Assembly: GCA_963576475.1 (NCBI GenBank)
Contig: OY754975.1
Span: 23,546,455 to 23,610,454, forward strand
Length of the DNA stretch: 64,000 nt
Origin: Molanna angustata
Lineage: Eukaryota > Arthropoda > Insecta > Trichoptera > Molannidae
Direction: 5' to 3'
The notes below the pieces were generated by a model. It was not told the origin of the DNA. It saw only the letters and a program-made list of their open reading frames with translations, and did no database searches. This document shows, piece after piece, positions 20,941-31,148 of the stretch (within the stretch, counting starts at the first letter, position 1; each line of letters opens with the position of its first letter). Both the position numbers and the translations under genes were made by a program.

Positions 20941-21829
20941 ATCCAACTGTCGATTCGTTCATGAGAATTCAATTCTCTTAATGAATCGACATTATAAAGC
21001 CAATATGCGTGTACGAAGGAAAATTTTGTATGGTGTAGTGGACTTTTTGCATGCTAATAACACCAACTAGAAGCCTCGCAGCATATATGTTCCCATACAT
21101 GGATTTACTCAGAATTCGGAGTAGAACATTTTATGTGAGTTTTGTGTGTGTGTGTGTGTGTCTGTGTGTCTGTCGGTCCCCCCCTTATAACTTTTGATCC
21201 GCTCAATTTACAGATCTCAAATTTTCAGAATATATAAACAGTTATAGGCCTACAAAACTTTTATACTCAGAAATGTGAATTTTTGTTTCAGTCAGGGGTT
21301 ATCAACTTTTGAAATTTCGGTTAATTTTTCCATATATCTCAGAAACCATAAAAGCTAGAACGCTGAAAATTGGTATAAATATAGACAAGTACAAAATCTC
21401 AAATTTGTTTTTTTTTTGAAATTCCAGGGTTTCTCAAACATTTTTTATTAAGAAAAATATTTTTTTTTATGATAAATTTATGAGTTTAACTGCCTAAATT
21501 TCCATTTTTTTTTAAATATCGAAAATGCCGAAACACCCCAACTAGATAATTTAATTTTATATAAAAATATTAACATTATATTAGCACATCTCAAATTTTT
21601 TCTAACAATTTTTATAAAAATTGAATTTAGTGACGACATTGCTTCATAAAATTTGTATGGTAGTAGCTTACACACAATATCTATGAAGACTAAATTGTTT
21701 GATACTAATCTCCAAACATACATACATACCATCATGCAGTTTTCATATTCTGGGTAGGATCAAAGGACTGACCTCCATTCTATCCTATCTTGACATACAT
21801 ACCTAGGTACATGGTTGTATTGAAAGTCA

Positions 21830-22165
21830 AATATTTTTTTTTTTTTTTATTACAATGGAAAACCAACAGTACATACAAATGAATAAAATGCATAGGAAAA
21901 CAATAATTATAACATACATCAGTTAAAGGTTTTCACGTGTTCACAAATAATAGATACGAGCTAATGTTCAACATGAAAAGTGGATAAAAATAAATGTATA
22001 TATATCAAGAGCAAAGAAGTAAACAGGAGAAGCAAAAAAAAAACAAAAAGAAAAAAGACGTCTGCGAATTGTAGAAAAAGGGGGGGGGGGGTGGGAGGTG
22101 GTCTTTGTGGGAGGGACATTGGGAAAAAAAAAAAAAAAAAAGGAGCCGCTTTGACCTACTTGTAC
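21830..22165 (-). mobile_element. Nested retroposon fragment inside copy B1
   Basis: Copy B3 (29793-30313) lacks this stretch, while both flanks are shared. It starts with a T run (tail of a minus-strand retroposon) and ends with a G-rich and A-rich block. No coding piece is left. Confidence 0.5.
22080..22138. repeat. G-run block followed by A-run
   Basis: About eleven G, then GTGGGAGGTGG...GTGGGAGGG...TTGGG and about 18 A. Four or more G tracts could form a G-quadruplex on the plus strand. The surrounding lysine-rich frame is a by-product of composition. Confidence 0.5.
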
Positions 22166-22290
22166 ACATAATATCTTAAAATATTAAATAATTTGTATTT
22201 ATGGGTTTATAGTTTGGTACTTATTCTTCAACTATACGTACTATCGCTATCGACAGTTGGATCTCATGTGTTACATGCAACAAGTAATTA

Positions 22291-22840
22291 TTGTAAAGAC
22301 GAGTATGTTATACTTATAAATAAACAGTGTTAAATGACACCACAGTTTAATATAGTTTTTTATATTTCTTGAGATTTTATGTTTTTTGGATGCAGTTTAT
22401 TTAACGAGAACATATATTAATGAGTTCGCTTAACTTATTCAATACGAATGAGATTATTCAATTACTATTTAAGGAAAATTTACAATGAATCGTTTTCTAC
22501 GATAGCACTTCATAGTAAACTCTTATGTAAAGGACCCTAAAGGTTTTCAGGAATATTATCAGTTGTGTGTTTTCATTTACGTTAACTCATCATTCAATAA
22601 CTACATATTTTATGAAGCTATGGGATGGATTCTTGAGAGCGCAAATAAAATTTAACACCCCTATTTGAAATCAAATTTCTCAAATATTTTAAAAAAGTGT
22701 ATGTGTGTGTGTGTGCGTATTTTTTAAATAGGTACCACGTGTATTTTCAACATTTATTTAGTGAATGTTTGTCACACAACTTTAAAATTCAACATACATA
22801 GATTCTCCTAAACCATTTTTTTAAAATATCCTATTTTACA
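22291..22840. other. No recognisable gene
   Basis: AT-rich spacer with a short TG repeat near 22700. No frame or repeat end. Confidence 0.5.
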
Positions 22841-23400
22841 GATTTTTACTCCTCACTAACCCAAGTGGACATAGTGGGAGTTATGATTTTGCAATTTTGA
22901 AGGCTACTTTTATTGTAGATTATCAACTAGCATCATACTAAGATTGTATTCTGAAATTTTCATCACAATGTATCTGTATGTGTGCTGTGTGCTATGTACG
23001 GCGTGTTTATTTTACTTTATCGATTATAAACTAAAGTACTCATTCGATTATTTTCAAATTTTGCAAATTTGTATGTCTGATAATCACTTCGACCCCATAA
23101 GATTTCGAAGGATATATGAATAGTGCTTCTCATTTTTTTTAATTATCAAACATTTCAAAGTGACCCCAAGCTCAGGAAACTTAAAAATTGAAATTTTTAT
23201 TTTCAAATTGGTAAAAAGGCACATTTTCATAAAATGGCATTGAGGTATTATCAAGTTTTCGTAATAAAATATTTAAATAAAAAATAAATCAACAAACTCA
23301 TTTTATGAAAATGCTGAATATTTTCCGTAAAAAAATTGAATATTTAATAGAATGACTTGTTAGTGAAGAGTTTAGCGTTGGCCACAACCCACTCGTTTTT
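22841..23400 (+). mobile_element. Family A Helentron-like element, copy A3 (reference short copy)
   Basis: The 5' end is TTTTTACTCCTCACTAAC, whose ACTCCTCACTAACCCAAGT is mirrored near the 3' end by ACTTGTTAGTGAAGAGT (about 23356-23372). After this subterminal repeat comes the hairpin GTTG-GCCA-CAAC (23377-23388), then CCACTCGTTT. About 560 bp in all and non-coding. The same ends occur on A4 at 24531-27783, where the interior is replaced by a tandem array. The layout fits Helentron-associated non-autonomous elements. A TIR transposon is less likely, because the 3' end extends beyond the inverted repeat. Confidence 0.65.
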
Positions 23401-23438
23401 AATTACTTCATAACTATGTGACGTAGATAAATAAATAT

Positions 23439-23522
23439 TTTTTAGGTTTAATAATGTTCGTGATAGTTTTTAGGTTTAATAATGTTCGTGATAGTTTTTA
23501 GGTTTAATAATGTTCGTGATAG
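23439..23522. repeat. 28-bp tandem repeat, three copies
   Basis: TTTTTAGGTTTAATAATGTT followed by CGTGATAG is repeated three times without change (23439, 23467, 23495). Confidence 0.95.
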
Positions 23523-24530
23523 TTTTTTATTTCAACTCAGGTTTGTTCTTAAAATTCAAAAAATCGACAAAATTTGGGTTTCCTATAGTTTGAATAACGT
23601 ATTAACCCTTTTAAACGCACGCAATAGTTACACTTAGTAACACGTAAATTTATAGTGTATTAGGCGGTTTTGTTGTATCATGTTTTCAGATTTAAAATTG
23701 TAACACTATGAATTCCGATATGTCTTTAAGTCGGTTTTTATTTAGTATCAGTCAGGTTTGTGTATTTGAAAAAAAAAATTGAATAATATTATTCAAATGG
23801 AATAGTAACATCTTGAAAATTTGTTCATTAATTGTTTAACAAAATAACAATTTCAACTTCTTTTTCTTCTTCCGATGGCTCTACAGCCCATATCGAGTCT
23901 TGGCCTCCATCAATCCTCGCCTCCAACTCCTCCTGTCTCCTGCTGCTGTCCTCCAGTCTGTTACTTGCAACGTCCTATAGGTATTTCTTATTCTCACAGT
24001 TTTGTGAAAATAGCTCATTTCATATCATAAGGCTTTGACTTAAGTGATTTCTCTGATTACCTGACAAAATTAAAATGGTACCCTCCTCATTTTTGTTATT
24101 ATTCGTATCCAATAGATTTTGCTATACACATTTTTACATCAAATTCTGGTGCATTAAGTACCTTTTATGTGTCCATAATCAAACTAGTACATTTAATAAG
24201 TGATTTAAAGAACATCAATATATTTCTTGAAGCAAGTATGGAAAAACATTTGTTTAACCAGCCGATGATAAGTCATCAGCCGGCAGATACCTTACTTCCA
24301 ATTCCTCGTGACTGTTGAGACATTTAGTGAACTGCTACCATTTCAATGTCAGCTTAAAATAAGTATTGTAAGAATACTAAAAATAATTGTTTTACATCTG
24401 GTGCTTTTTTAATGTCTAGAAGTGTAAATAGATAGTACCTATATATCTTCCAGTTGTCTTTCTGAGAGTACTAATAGAAACAGTGGATTTTGCAGCATTT
24501 ACAAAAAAGAAATTAACTGCTCATACTTTT
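23523..24530. other. Spacer with a small LINE-like remnant
   Basis: GATGGCTCTACAGCCCATAT at 23873-23892 resembles the end region of the RTE-type fragment near 13850 (GTGGCTCTACAACCCAGGTC), so 23860-23960 is probably an RTE remnant in minus orientation. No gene is visible in the rest. Confidence 0.4.
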
Positions 24531-24674
24531 TACTCTCCACACTATGGAATAGGGGAGAGTCATGATTTCGCAAAATTTAAGCGTATTTTTTTTACATCAA
24601 TTTCTCAATGGGTATCATGTAGAGAATGCACACTATGAGTTTCGTCGTGATGTGTTTGTGTGTATGGCGTATAC

Positions 24675-24717
24675 GCTGTACGCCGTACGCCGTACGCCGT
24701 ACGCCGTACGCCGTAGC
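24675..24717. repeat. GTACGCC heptamer microsatellite
   Basis: Five to six perfect GTACGCC units. The same position in copies A3 and A6 holds related CTGTGTGCTATGTACGGCG-type words, so the microsatellite is a family A feature that expanded here. Confidence 0.9.
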
Positions 24718-25059
24718 ATTTATCTTTTTTGTGTCCTCTCTACAGCCCAAACTATAAGTCTGATCGACTTCATATTAACATCATATGTGTAAAGTGCAAA
24801 GACCTAGAGCTGATTAGTTTTCCATAGACAACTTTTGATTTCTTCTCTATGAATTCATCATTTACGTTGTTTTTTTTTTGTGTCCTCTCTGCAGCCCAAA
24901 CTATAAGTCCGATTGACTTCATATTGATATCACATGTGTTAAGTCCATAAACTTAGAGCTGATTAGTTTTCCATAGACAACGGTTCATTTTTTCCCAATG
25001 TTTCTTTATGATTTCATCTATTAAAACTGAAAAAATGCTCTCACGACCTGGAAATTAGA

Positions 25060-27725
25060 GATATTTTAATTTGGTTTCAACTATTTATACAACACCAAGA
25101 ATCTTCATAAAATTGTATTCAAAGTTGGTCAATGTTAAAAGAAAAATATTCAACGGTTTCAAAAATTATATTTTATTTAATGGATATTTGTATGAAACTT
25201 ATATGTAACAAGAGAATTTTTTTATATTTGGCAATGATCAGTTCATTGATTTCATATTGATAGAAGAATATTAATAGCTTGAACTTAGAACTGATTAGCT
25301 TTTCATAGATATCATATAATTTCTTCATATGATATCACGTGTAAACATTGTCAAAATGCTCTAACGCTCTTTGAAACAAAATTTATCTGCTTTTTTTAAA
25401 ATATTTCATACAACATAAGCAGTCTTCACTATACTGCATTAATAGTTTGTCTATCTTAACATAAAAATATACTATCGGAAGAAAATTTATATTCCTGGTA
25501 GTAACATTTAGTATGAATAAAAATTTAATTAGATAAATTTCTATGTATGGAAACGTTTAGTAATTTGATTTCATGTTATAATGTAAAGAGCTTGAACATA
25601 GAACTGATTAGCTTTCCATAAATAACAAAAAAAATCTTCATATGATATCACCTGTCAAAATTTGAAAAATGCTCTCGCGTTCTTTAAAACAAAATTTATC
25701 TGCTTTTTTTAAAATATTTCATACAACATAAGCATTCTTCACTATACTGCATTAATAGTTTGTCTATCTTAACATAAAAATATACTATCGGAAGAAAATT
25801 TATATTCCTGGTAGTAACATTTAGTATGAATAAAAATGTAATTAGATAAATTTCTATGTATGGAAAAGTTCAGTAATTTGATTTCATGTTATAATGTAAA
25901 GAGCTTGAACATAGAACTGATTAGCTTTCCATAAATAACAAAAAAAATCTTCATATGATATCACCTGTCAAAATTTGGAAAATGCTCTCGTGTTCTTTAG
26001 AACAAAATTTATCTGCTTTTTTTAAAATATTTCATACAACATAAGCATTCTACACCATACTGCATTAAAAGTTTGTCTATCTTATCATAAAAATATACTA
26101 TCGGAAGAAAATTTATATTCCTGATAGTAACATTTAGTATGAATAATAATGTAATTAGATAAATTTCTATGTATGGAAAAGTTCAGTAATTTGATTTCAT
26201 GTTATAATGTAAAGAGCTTGAACATAGAACTGATTAGTTTTCCATAAATAACAAAAAAAATCTTCATATAATATCACGTGTCAAAATTTTGAAAATGCTC
26301 TCGCGTTCTTTAAAACAAAATTTATCTGCTTTTTTTAAAATATTTCATACAACATAAGCATTCTTCACTATACTGCATTAATAGTTTGTTTATCTTAACA
26401 TAAAAATATACTATCGGAAGAAAATTTATATTCCTGATAGTAACATTTAGTATGAATAAAAATGTAATTAGATAAATTTCTATGTATGGAAACGTGTAGT
26501 AATTTGATTTCATGATATAATGTAAAGAGCTTGAACATAGAACTGATTAGCTTTCCATAAATAACAAAAAAATTCTTCATATGATATCACCTGTCAAAAT
26601 TTGAAAAATGCTCTCGCGTTCTTTAAAACAAAATTTATCTGCTTTTTTTAAAATATTTCATACAACATAAGCATTCTTCACTATACTGCATTAATAGTTT
26701 GTCTATCTTAACATAAAAATATACTATCGGAAGAAAATTTATATTCCTGATAGTAACATTTAGTATGAATAATAATGTAATTAGATAAATTTCTATGTAT
26801 GGAAAAGTTCAGTAATTTGGTTTTAATGTTATAATGTAAAGAGCTTGAACATAGAACTGATTAGCTTTCCATAAATAACAAAAAAAATCTTCATATAATA
26901 TCACGTGTCAAAATTTTGAAAATGCTCTCGCGTTCTTTAAAACAAAATTTATCTGCTTTTTTTAAAATATTTCATACAACATAAGCATTCTTCACTATAC
27001 TGCATTAATAGTTTGTCTATCTTAACATAAAAATATACTATCGGAAGAAAATTTATATTCCTGGTAGTAACATTTAGTATGAATAAAAATGTAATTAGAT
27101 AAATTTCTATGTATGGAAAAGTTCAGTAATTTGATTTCATGTTATAATGTAAAGAGCTTGAACATAGAACTGATTAGCTTTCCATAAATAACAAAAAATT
27201 TCTTCATATGATATCACCTGTCAAAATTTGGAAAATGCTTTCGCGTCCTTTAAAACAAAATTTATCTGCTTTTATTAAAATATTTCATACAACATAAGCA
27301 TTCTACACCATACTGCAATAATAGTTTGTCTATCTTAACATAAAAATATACTGTCGATAGAAAATTTATTTTCCTGGTAGTAAAATTTAGTATGAATAAA
27401 AATGTATATAATAAGATAAATTTCTTATGTATGGAAAAGTTCAGTAATTTGATTTCATGTTATAATGTAAAGAGCTTGAACATCGAACTGATTAGCTTTT
27501 CATAAATAACAAAAATTTCTTCATATGATATTACGTGTCAAAATTGTCAAAATGCTCTAACGTCCTTTAAAACAAAATTTATCTGCTTTTATTAAAATAT
27601 TTCATACAACATTAGAATTCTTCACCATACTGCATTAATAGTTTGTCTATCTTAACATGAAAATATACTATCGTTAGAAAATTTATATTCTTGGTAGTAA
27701 AATTTAGAATGAATAAAATATTTCA
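25060..27725. repeat. Array of 313-bp tandem units
   Basis: Using ATTTATCTGC as a phase marker, units recur at 25381, 25694, 26007, 26320, 26633, 26947, 27260 and 27577. The spacing is 313, 313, 313, 313, 314, 313 and 317. Central units differ by a few bases, while the outer ones (before 25381 and after 27260) are more diverged, the usual picture of array growth from the middle. The units are AT-rich, and their short open frames on the minus strand repeat with the array, so they are not genes. Recurrent words include GAGCTTGAACATAGAACTGA and ACTATCGGAAGAAAATTT. Confidence 0.95.
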
Positions 27726-27783
27726 TTGTCAATATTTGTGGTGTGGAGAGTTTAGTGTTGGCCACAACCCACTCGTTTATATT

Positions 27784-28021
27784 ATTTTCAAATTTCTCTA
27801 TTTCCTAATAGTGAACTCAAAAATATTGGTTTGGAGATAAATGCATTAAATTATTTTTTAGCGAAAGCGAGTCAGCGAATGCTTGCTGAATTAACTGAAT
27901 AGGTGAATTTAGCAAATACCCTTATTATTTAAGCATAAAAATTATACAATCTATAAGTATAGTACACATAACGCACAAAAATATGATCAGTAAGTATAAA
28001 CATTAGGTTATATCTGTGGTG
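27784..28021. other. No recognisable gene
   Basis: Spacer between family A4 and the promoter-like block. Confidence 0.4.
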
Positions 28022-28140
28022 TTCCAAGGAATTTCTGCCAAGTTCCATAGAATTTCCAAGAAACGTGAATTCGAACATTCTAGAACTATCAAACTATAGA
28101 TAAGTACCTATATAATCTCGTTTTTTCATTCGGCCGCCAT
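28022..28140 (+). promoter_or_regulatory. Promoter-like block with heat-shock elements and TATA box
   Basis: CGAACATTCTAGAAC (28072-28086) is a perfect three-unit heat-shock element (GAA-nn-TTC-nn-GAA). Just upstream are imperfect units in GTTCCATAGAATTTCCAAGAA. TATATAAT lies at 28109-28116, about 30 bp before CGGCCGCCATTG, a YY1-like sequence in reverse and a plausible start area. Known biology: HSF binds inverted nGAAn units. That this drives a heat-inducible transcript is inference. Confidence 0.45.
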
Positions 28141-28417
28141 TGTTCCCTTTGCTGTCCGTTCGTATGCGTCAGTATTAATCAGTCGATAATGTCAATTACA
28201 TTGTATTTAAGTTATATTATATTGTTATAAAGAAAAGCTGGTATTGTGAATAAAATTGTGAAGTTCAGTAAGTAATCTCTTTCATTCAGTTGACCTAAAA
28301 CATTTCTTTGCATTTCAGATGAATTAATATTTAGAGGGAGTTGTTTGTTAAGATTCATAAATCAATTATTGAACACGCCTAGTAAAACCTTCAAATAATC
28401 AAGTATCATTTAAAAGT
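28141..28417 (+). other. Candidate untranslated exons downstream of the HSE promoter
   Basis: GTGAAGTTCA|GTAAGTAATC gives a strong donor near 28270. A CTTTGCATTTCAG acceptor at about 28319 and an AAAA|GTGAGT donor near 28417 would bound a second exon of about 100 bp. The first intron would be only about 50 bp, near the lower limit for insects. No long open frame runs through, so any transcript would be non-coding or a 5' leader. Confidence 0.25.
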
Positions 28418-28812
28418 GAGTAATAAACAAACCTCTTAATATCATTTAGTTAATACTACAAACATAATTTATAGCCCTTAAACCTGTAAGTGTAATCTAA
28501 AGATTGCATGAAAAATATGTCAATAAGACATTTGTCAAATGTCAATCACGGTGTTGCCAGGATTTAAATTTTTAATTATTATTTGAGAGTTGCACGATTG
28601 TTGGAGTTTGTATATTTTCTCTGAAAATTGAGTGATACTTTTCTAAGACTAATTCAACATCAAAAGTTTTCGGTGACATTTCACTCTTGTCGCACGCGCA
28701 CCAAATACATCATTTTAAAATATTCATGAAAAAAAAACGTAGCTAACTTAAATTAATGTCCTTTCTTTTAACCTGTGCCATCCTGAGTGATGTCGTTGTG
28801 ATCCCGTATATG

Positions 28813-28845
28813 CTTTATAAGATGATATAATAAGCAAAGACTTTT
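28813..28845 (+). promoter_or_regulatory. TATA box before a first-exon candidate
   Basis: CTTTATAAG at 28813-28821 is followed about 25-30 bp later by a GC-richer leader that reaches the ATG at 29045. Confidence 0.35.
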
Positions 28846-29044
28846 AGAGCGCAGGTGTCGCGTGAAAAGACCCGAATTTTCTCTTCTCATTTTTCGGCAA
28901 AGAACGGCGAAAAAAAGATTTTTCACATTTTATTTCGGATTTTTGGTCTTGGCTTTGAAATATTTATAACGTAAATATTTTTGTTTTACACACGCACATT
29001 TATCAGCGACCGAGAAATTCACGGGTGTTAAAGTTAAAAAGATA

Positions 29045-29120
29045 ATGCCCGGAAAAAAACTTGGTTTACTAAAACTTTACAAAAAGATTGGGGGACAAAA
29101 TGTTTTTTCAATCTACAAGA
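29045..29120 (+). CDS. Candidate first coding exon, unknown protein
   Basis: The ATG at 29045 (A at -3) opens MPGKKLGLLKLYKKIGGQ followed by NVFSIYK: 25 codons plus one base, then AAGA|GTAAGT, a near-perfect donor. Upstream lies a leader of about 200 bp with a TATA box at 28813. I do not recognise the protein. The basic, Gly-Lys-rich start has no stop and codon use unlike the AT background. No downstream exon could be found before the repeat block at 29.8 kb, so the model rests on start, frame and donor only. An old transposon gene is the alternative. Confidence 0.35.
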
Positions 29121-29130
29121 GTAAGTTTAT

Positions 29131-29792
29131 ATTTTTTTCTGCTAACTCTTCATTTTATAACAAATTAAGTGATCCTTAATACGTCAATTGTATAATACCT
29201 CAGTATTATTTCGCACTTTCAAATATATTTCAAAAAACATGAAACTATTTTCTTTACGGGCTAGGTATAGAGAATCTTATCTTGACACATCATCAATTTT
29301 CATACATTGTTTGTACAAGTTCATCTGTCGTTTAATCTCCTGACGTTTTTCTCTTACAAAGTGTATATAATATATTTATTTATATAATTATCAATTACAT
29401 ATTGACAGTTAACATAATACAGTGATAAGTAAACTTTAGTACAACAAGATAAATTTCAAATGTTAAATGATCTTGATATTAAAAAAACTAGTGAGTGTAA
29501 CTTAATATAAAAATTTATGAGAATGATATTGCTAAATAAATCCTAAATTTAATGCTAGGTTATTATAAGATGTTTACAGTAAGCTGGTACAAGCAAAAAT
29601 GCTCCAGGATATATTATTAAAATAGGAACCTAAAATTCTGTATTATTTTTATATTGTCTCATTGGATGTCCAACTAGGTGAACCTGTTTTAGGACGTCCG
29701 ATATGTTGTTACGATTTGTAGGTATCAATAACTTTAGTAATTTAAGATCTTTAAAAAATTAGAAAATAAAAATTATGAATGAATAACGAGCA
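29131..29792. other. No recognisable gene
   Basis: AT-rich spacer that would be intronic if the 29045 exon is real. Confidence 0.4.
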
Positions 29793-30313
29793 AACCAGAA
29801 AAATTCCAGGGTTTCTCAAACATTTTTATTAAGAAAAAAAAAATTATGATAAATTTATGAGTTTAACTGCTTATATTTCCAATTTTTTTAAAAATATCGA
29901 AAAAAGCCGAAATACCCCAACTAGATAATTTAATTTTCTATAAAAAATCCAAACATTGAATCAGCAGATCTCAAACTTTTTTTAACAATTTTTATAAAAA
30001 TTGAATTTAGTGACGACATTGCTTCATTCAATTTGTATGGCAGTTGCCTATACACAATATGTAAGAAGACTTATGTAATAGCTTGATAGGTATTTAATCT
30101 CCAAACATGCATACAGAACCATCCTGCTGTTTTCATATTCCGGGTAGGAAAACAAGACTGACCTCCATACTGTCCTATCTTGACATACATACCAACATGT
30201 GTTAAAATTTTCAATAATTTGGATTTATGAGTTTATAGTTTGATTCTTATTCTTCAACTATACATACTATCGCTATCGACAGTTGGATCTCATGTGTTAC
30301 ATGCAACTAGTAT
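29793..30313 (+). mobile_element. Family B Helentron-like element, copy B3 (3' half)
   Basis: It shares AATTCCAGGGTTTCTCAAAC through to the 3' end with copy B1. The subterminal repeat ATCGACAGTTGGAT is at 30275-30288 and the hairpin CATGTGTTACATG at 30291-30303. The following CAACTAGTAT is the target of the BEL element, which inserted within a few bases of the end. Confidence 0.75.
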
Positions 30314-30710
30314 TGTGCGATATCGGCAAAGAACAGATTGGACTAGACGGAAAATGAAAAGGAGTGGACTTACTGTGCCAGCTGGTTTCTTCTTTTCCTC
30401 TGTCGCGTTTGTCCTTCCTTCTCGTCACTGATTCAATAAAACTATGTTCACAATTTTGTCTGTAATATACGTGCGAAAGCCGCGAACGTATTTTAATGTT
30501 TTTATATGTATGGCGCACGGCGCTTGTGTAACACGAGATGGTGCAAAGACGCGTATTCTCGAGAGACTGGAGAACGTGGCTGGCCCGCGCGCGAACAGAG
30601 GCGAGATTGTTGTTGCCACGTTCAGGTATGGATGTAGGTATGGTGATTTTAGGTATGTCAGGAAGATGAGGATAGGTACAAAAAGGAAGTATCTGTCATC
30701 TGCGCCAACA
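30314..30710 (-). repeat. BEL 3' LTR
   Basis: 397 bp, TG...CA on the minus strand. It differs from the 5' LTR by a GAGACTGGAGAACG / GAGAGAACG indel, an insertion of about 18 bp in the other copy, and a base change at GTAATATAC / GTCATATAC. The frames read across it on both strands have no meaning. Confidence 0.95.
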
Positions 30711-30877
30711 TACCGCCCACCTAATTTGGTCTGCAAATTAAAGTTGACAAAAAAAAGAAAAGCAAACACAATATATCCTATATTTATGTTCACGTAAGTT
30801 GTCTGTATACATAATATGAGTATAATTATATACAAGTACACAAAACAAAATTTTATTTCATAATACAAATGACATAT

Positions 30878-31090
30878 GAAGACGCAAGTAGGTCTTAAAA
30901 CACAAATAAAGCGAAGACGCAACATGGTCTTAAAAAACAAATAAGGCGAAGACGCAACATGGTCTTAAAAAACAAATAAAAAAATAAAGCGTGGTTAAAC
31001 ATGGTCTTACAAAGAAAAATAAAAACAAATTAAATAAAGCGAGGGCGCAACATGGTAAACAAAGAAAATAAAGACGCAAACTGGTCGTGT
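30878..31090. repeat. 35-bp degenerate tandem repeat in the BEL 3' region
   Basis: GAAGACGCAACATGGTCTTA plus an AAAACAAATAAGGC-like stretch recurs from 30878. The first three units are near-perfect, and later ones decay to GGCGCAACATGGTAA and GACGCAAACTGGTC. It lies between the pol stop and the 3' LTR, where only a polypurine tract would be needed. Confidence 0.85.
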
Positions 31091-31148
31091 AAAATTAAAA
31101 AATAAAAATACATTATGTTTACCTATTCGATTGGTAATGGACATAATT

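Larger units (their letters stand above)
20941..22290 (+). mobile_element. Family B Helentron-like element, copy B1 (both ends present)
   Basis: The 5' side has ATCCAACTGTCGAT (20941-20954). Its exact reverse complement ATCGACAGTTGGAT is at 22249-22262. The 5' repeat overlaps a 42-bp near-perfect palindrome (20949-20990). The 3' repeat is followed at once by a perfect hairpin CATGT-GTT-ACATG (22265-22277) and CAACAAGTAA. Inside are a TG microsatellite (about 21145) and stretches shared with 29793-30313, 37661-38300 and 49663-50226. No long frame exists. Subterminal inverted repeats plus a 3' hairpin resemble Helentron-associated DINE/HINE elements; assignment is by architecture only. Confidence 0.6.
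24531..27783 (+). mobile_element. Family A Helentron-like element, copy A4, with internal 313-bp minisatellite
   Basis: The 5' end TACTCTCCACACTAT (24531) is mirrored by GTGTGGAGAGT (27741-27751). The 3' hairpin GTTGGCCACAAC is at 27757-27768, followed by CCACTCGTTT as in copy A3. The two subterminal repeats match each other better than they match those of A3, which supports treating this as one unit. Between the ends lie a GCCGTAC microsatellite (24675-24717), degenerate first units and then regular 313-bp units. DINE-1-type elements are known to carry central tandem repeats, which supports the class. Confidence 0.65.

Noticed and set aside
21980..22171. Lysine-rich small protein
   Set aside because: Product of A runs and G runs in a nested retroposon; no start context.
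25400..27700. Recurrent minus-strand frames in the satellite
   Set aside because: They repeat with the 313-bp unit, are broken by small changes and have pure AT composition.
24531..27783. CRISPR-like or prokaryotic repeat array
   Set aside because: Units of 313 bp without spacers in a eukaryotic context; a tandem satellite explains it.
30240..30797. Plus- and minus-strand frames over the BEL LTR
   Set aside because: LTR sequence with no protein domain; the same frames occur in the second LTR in altered form.
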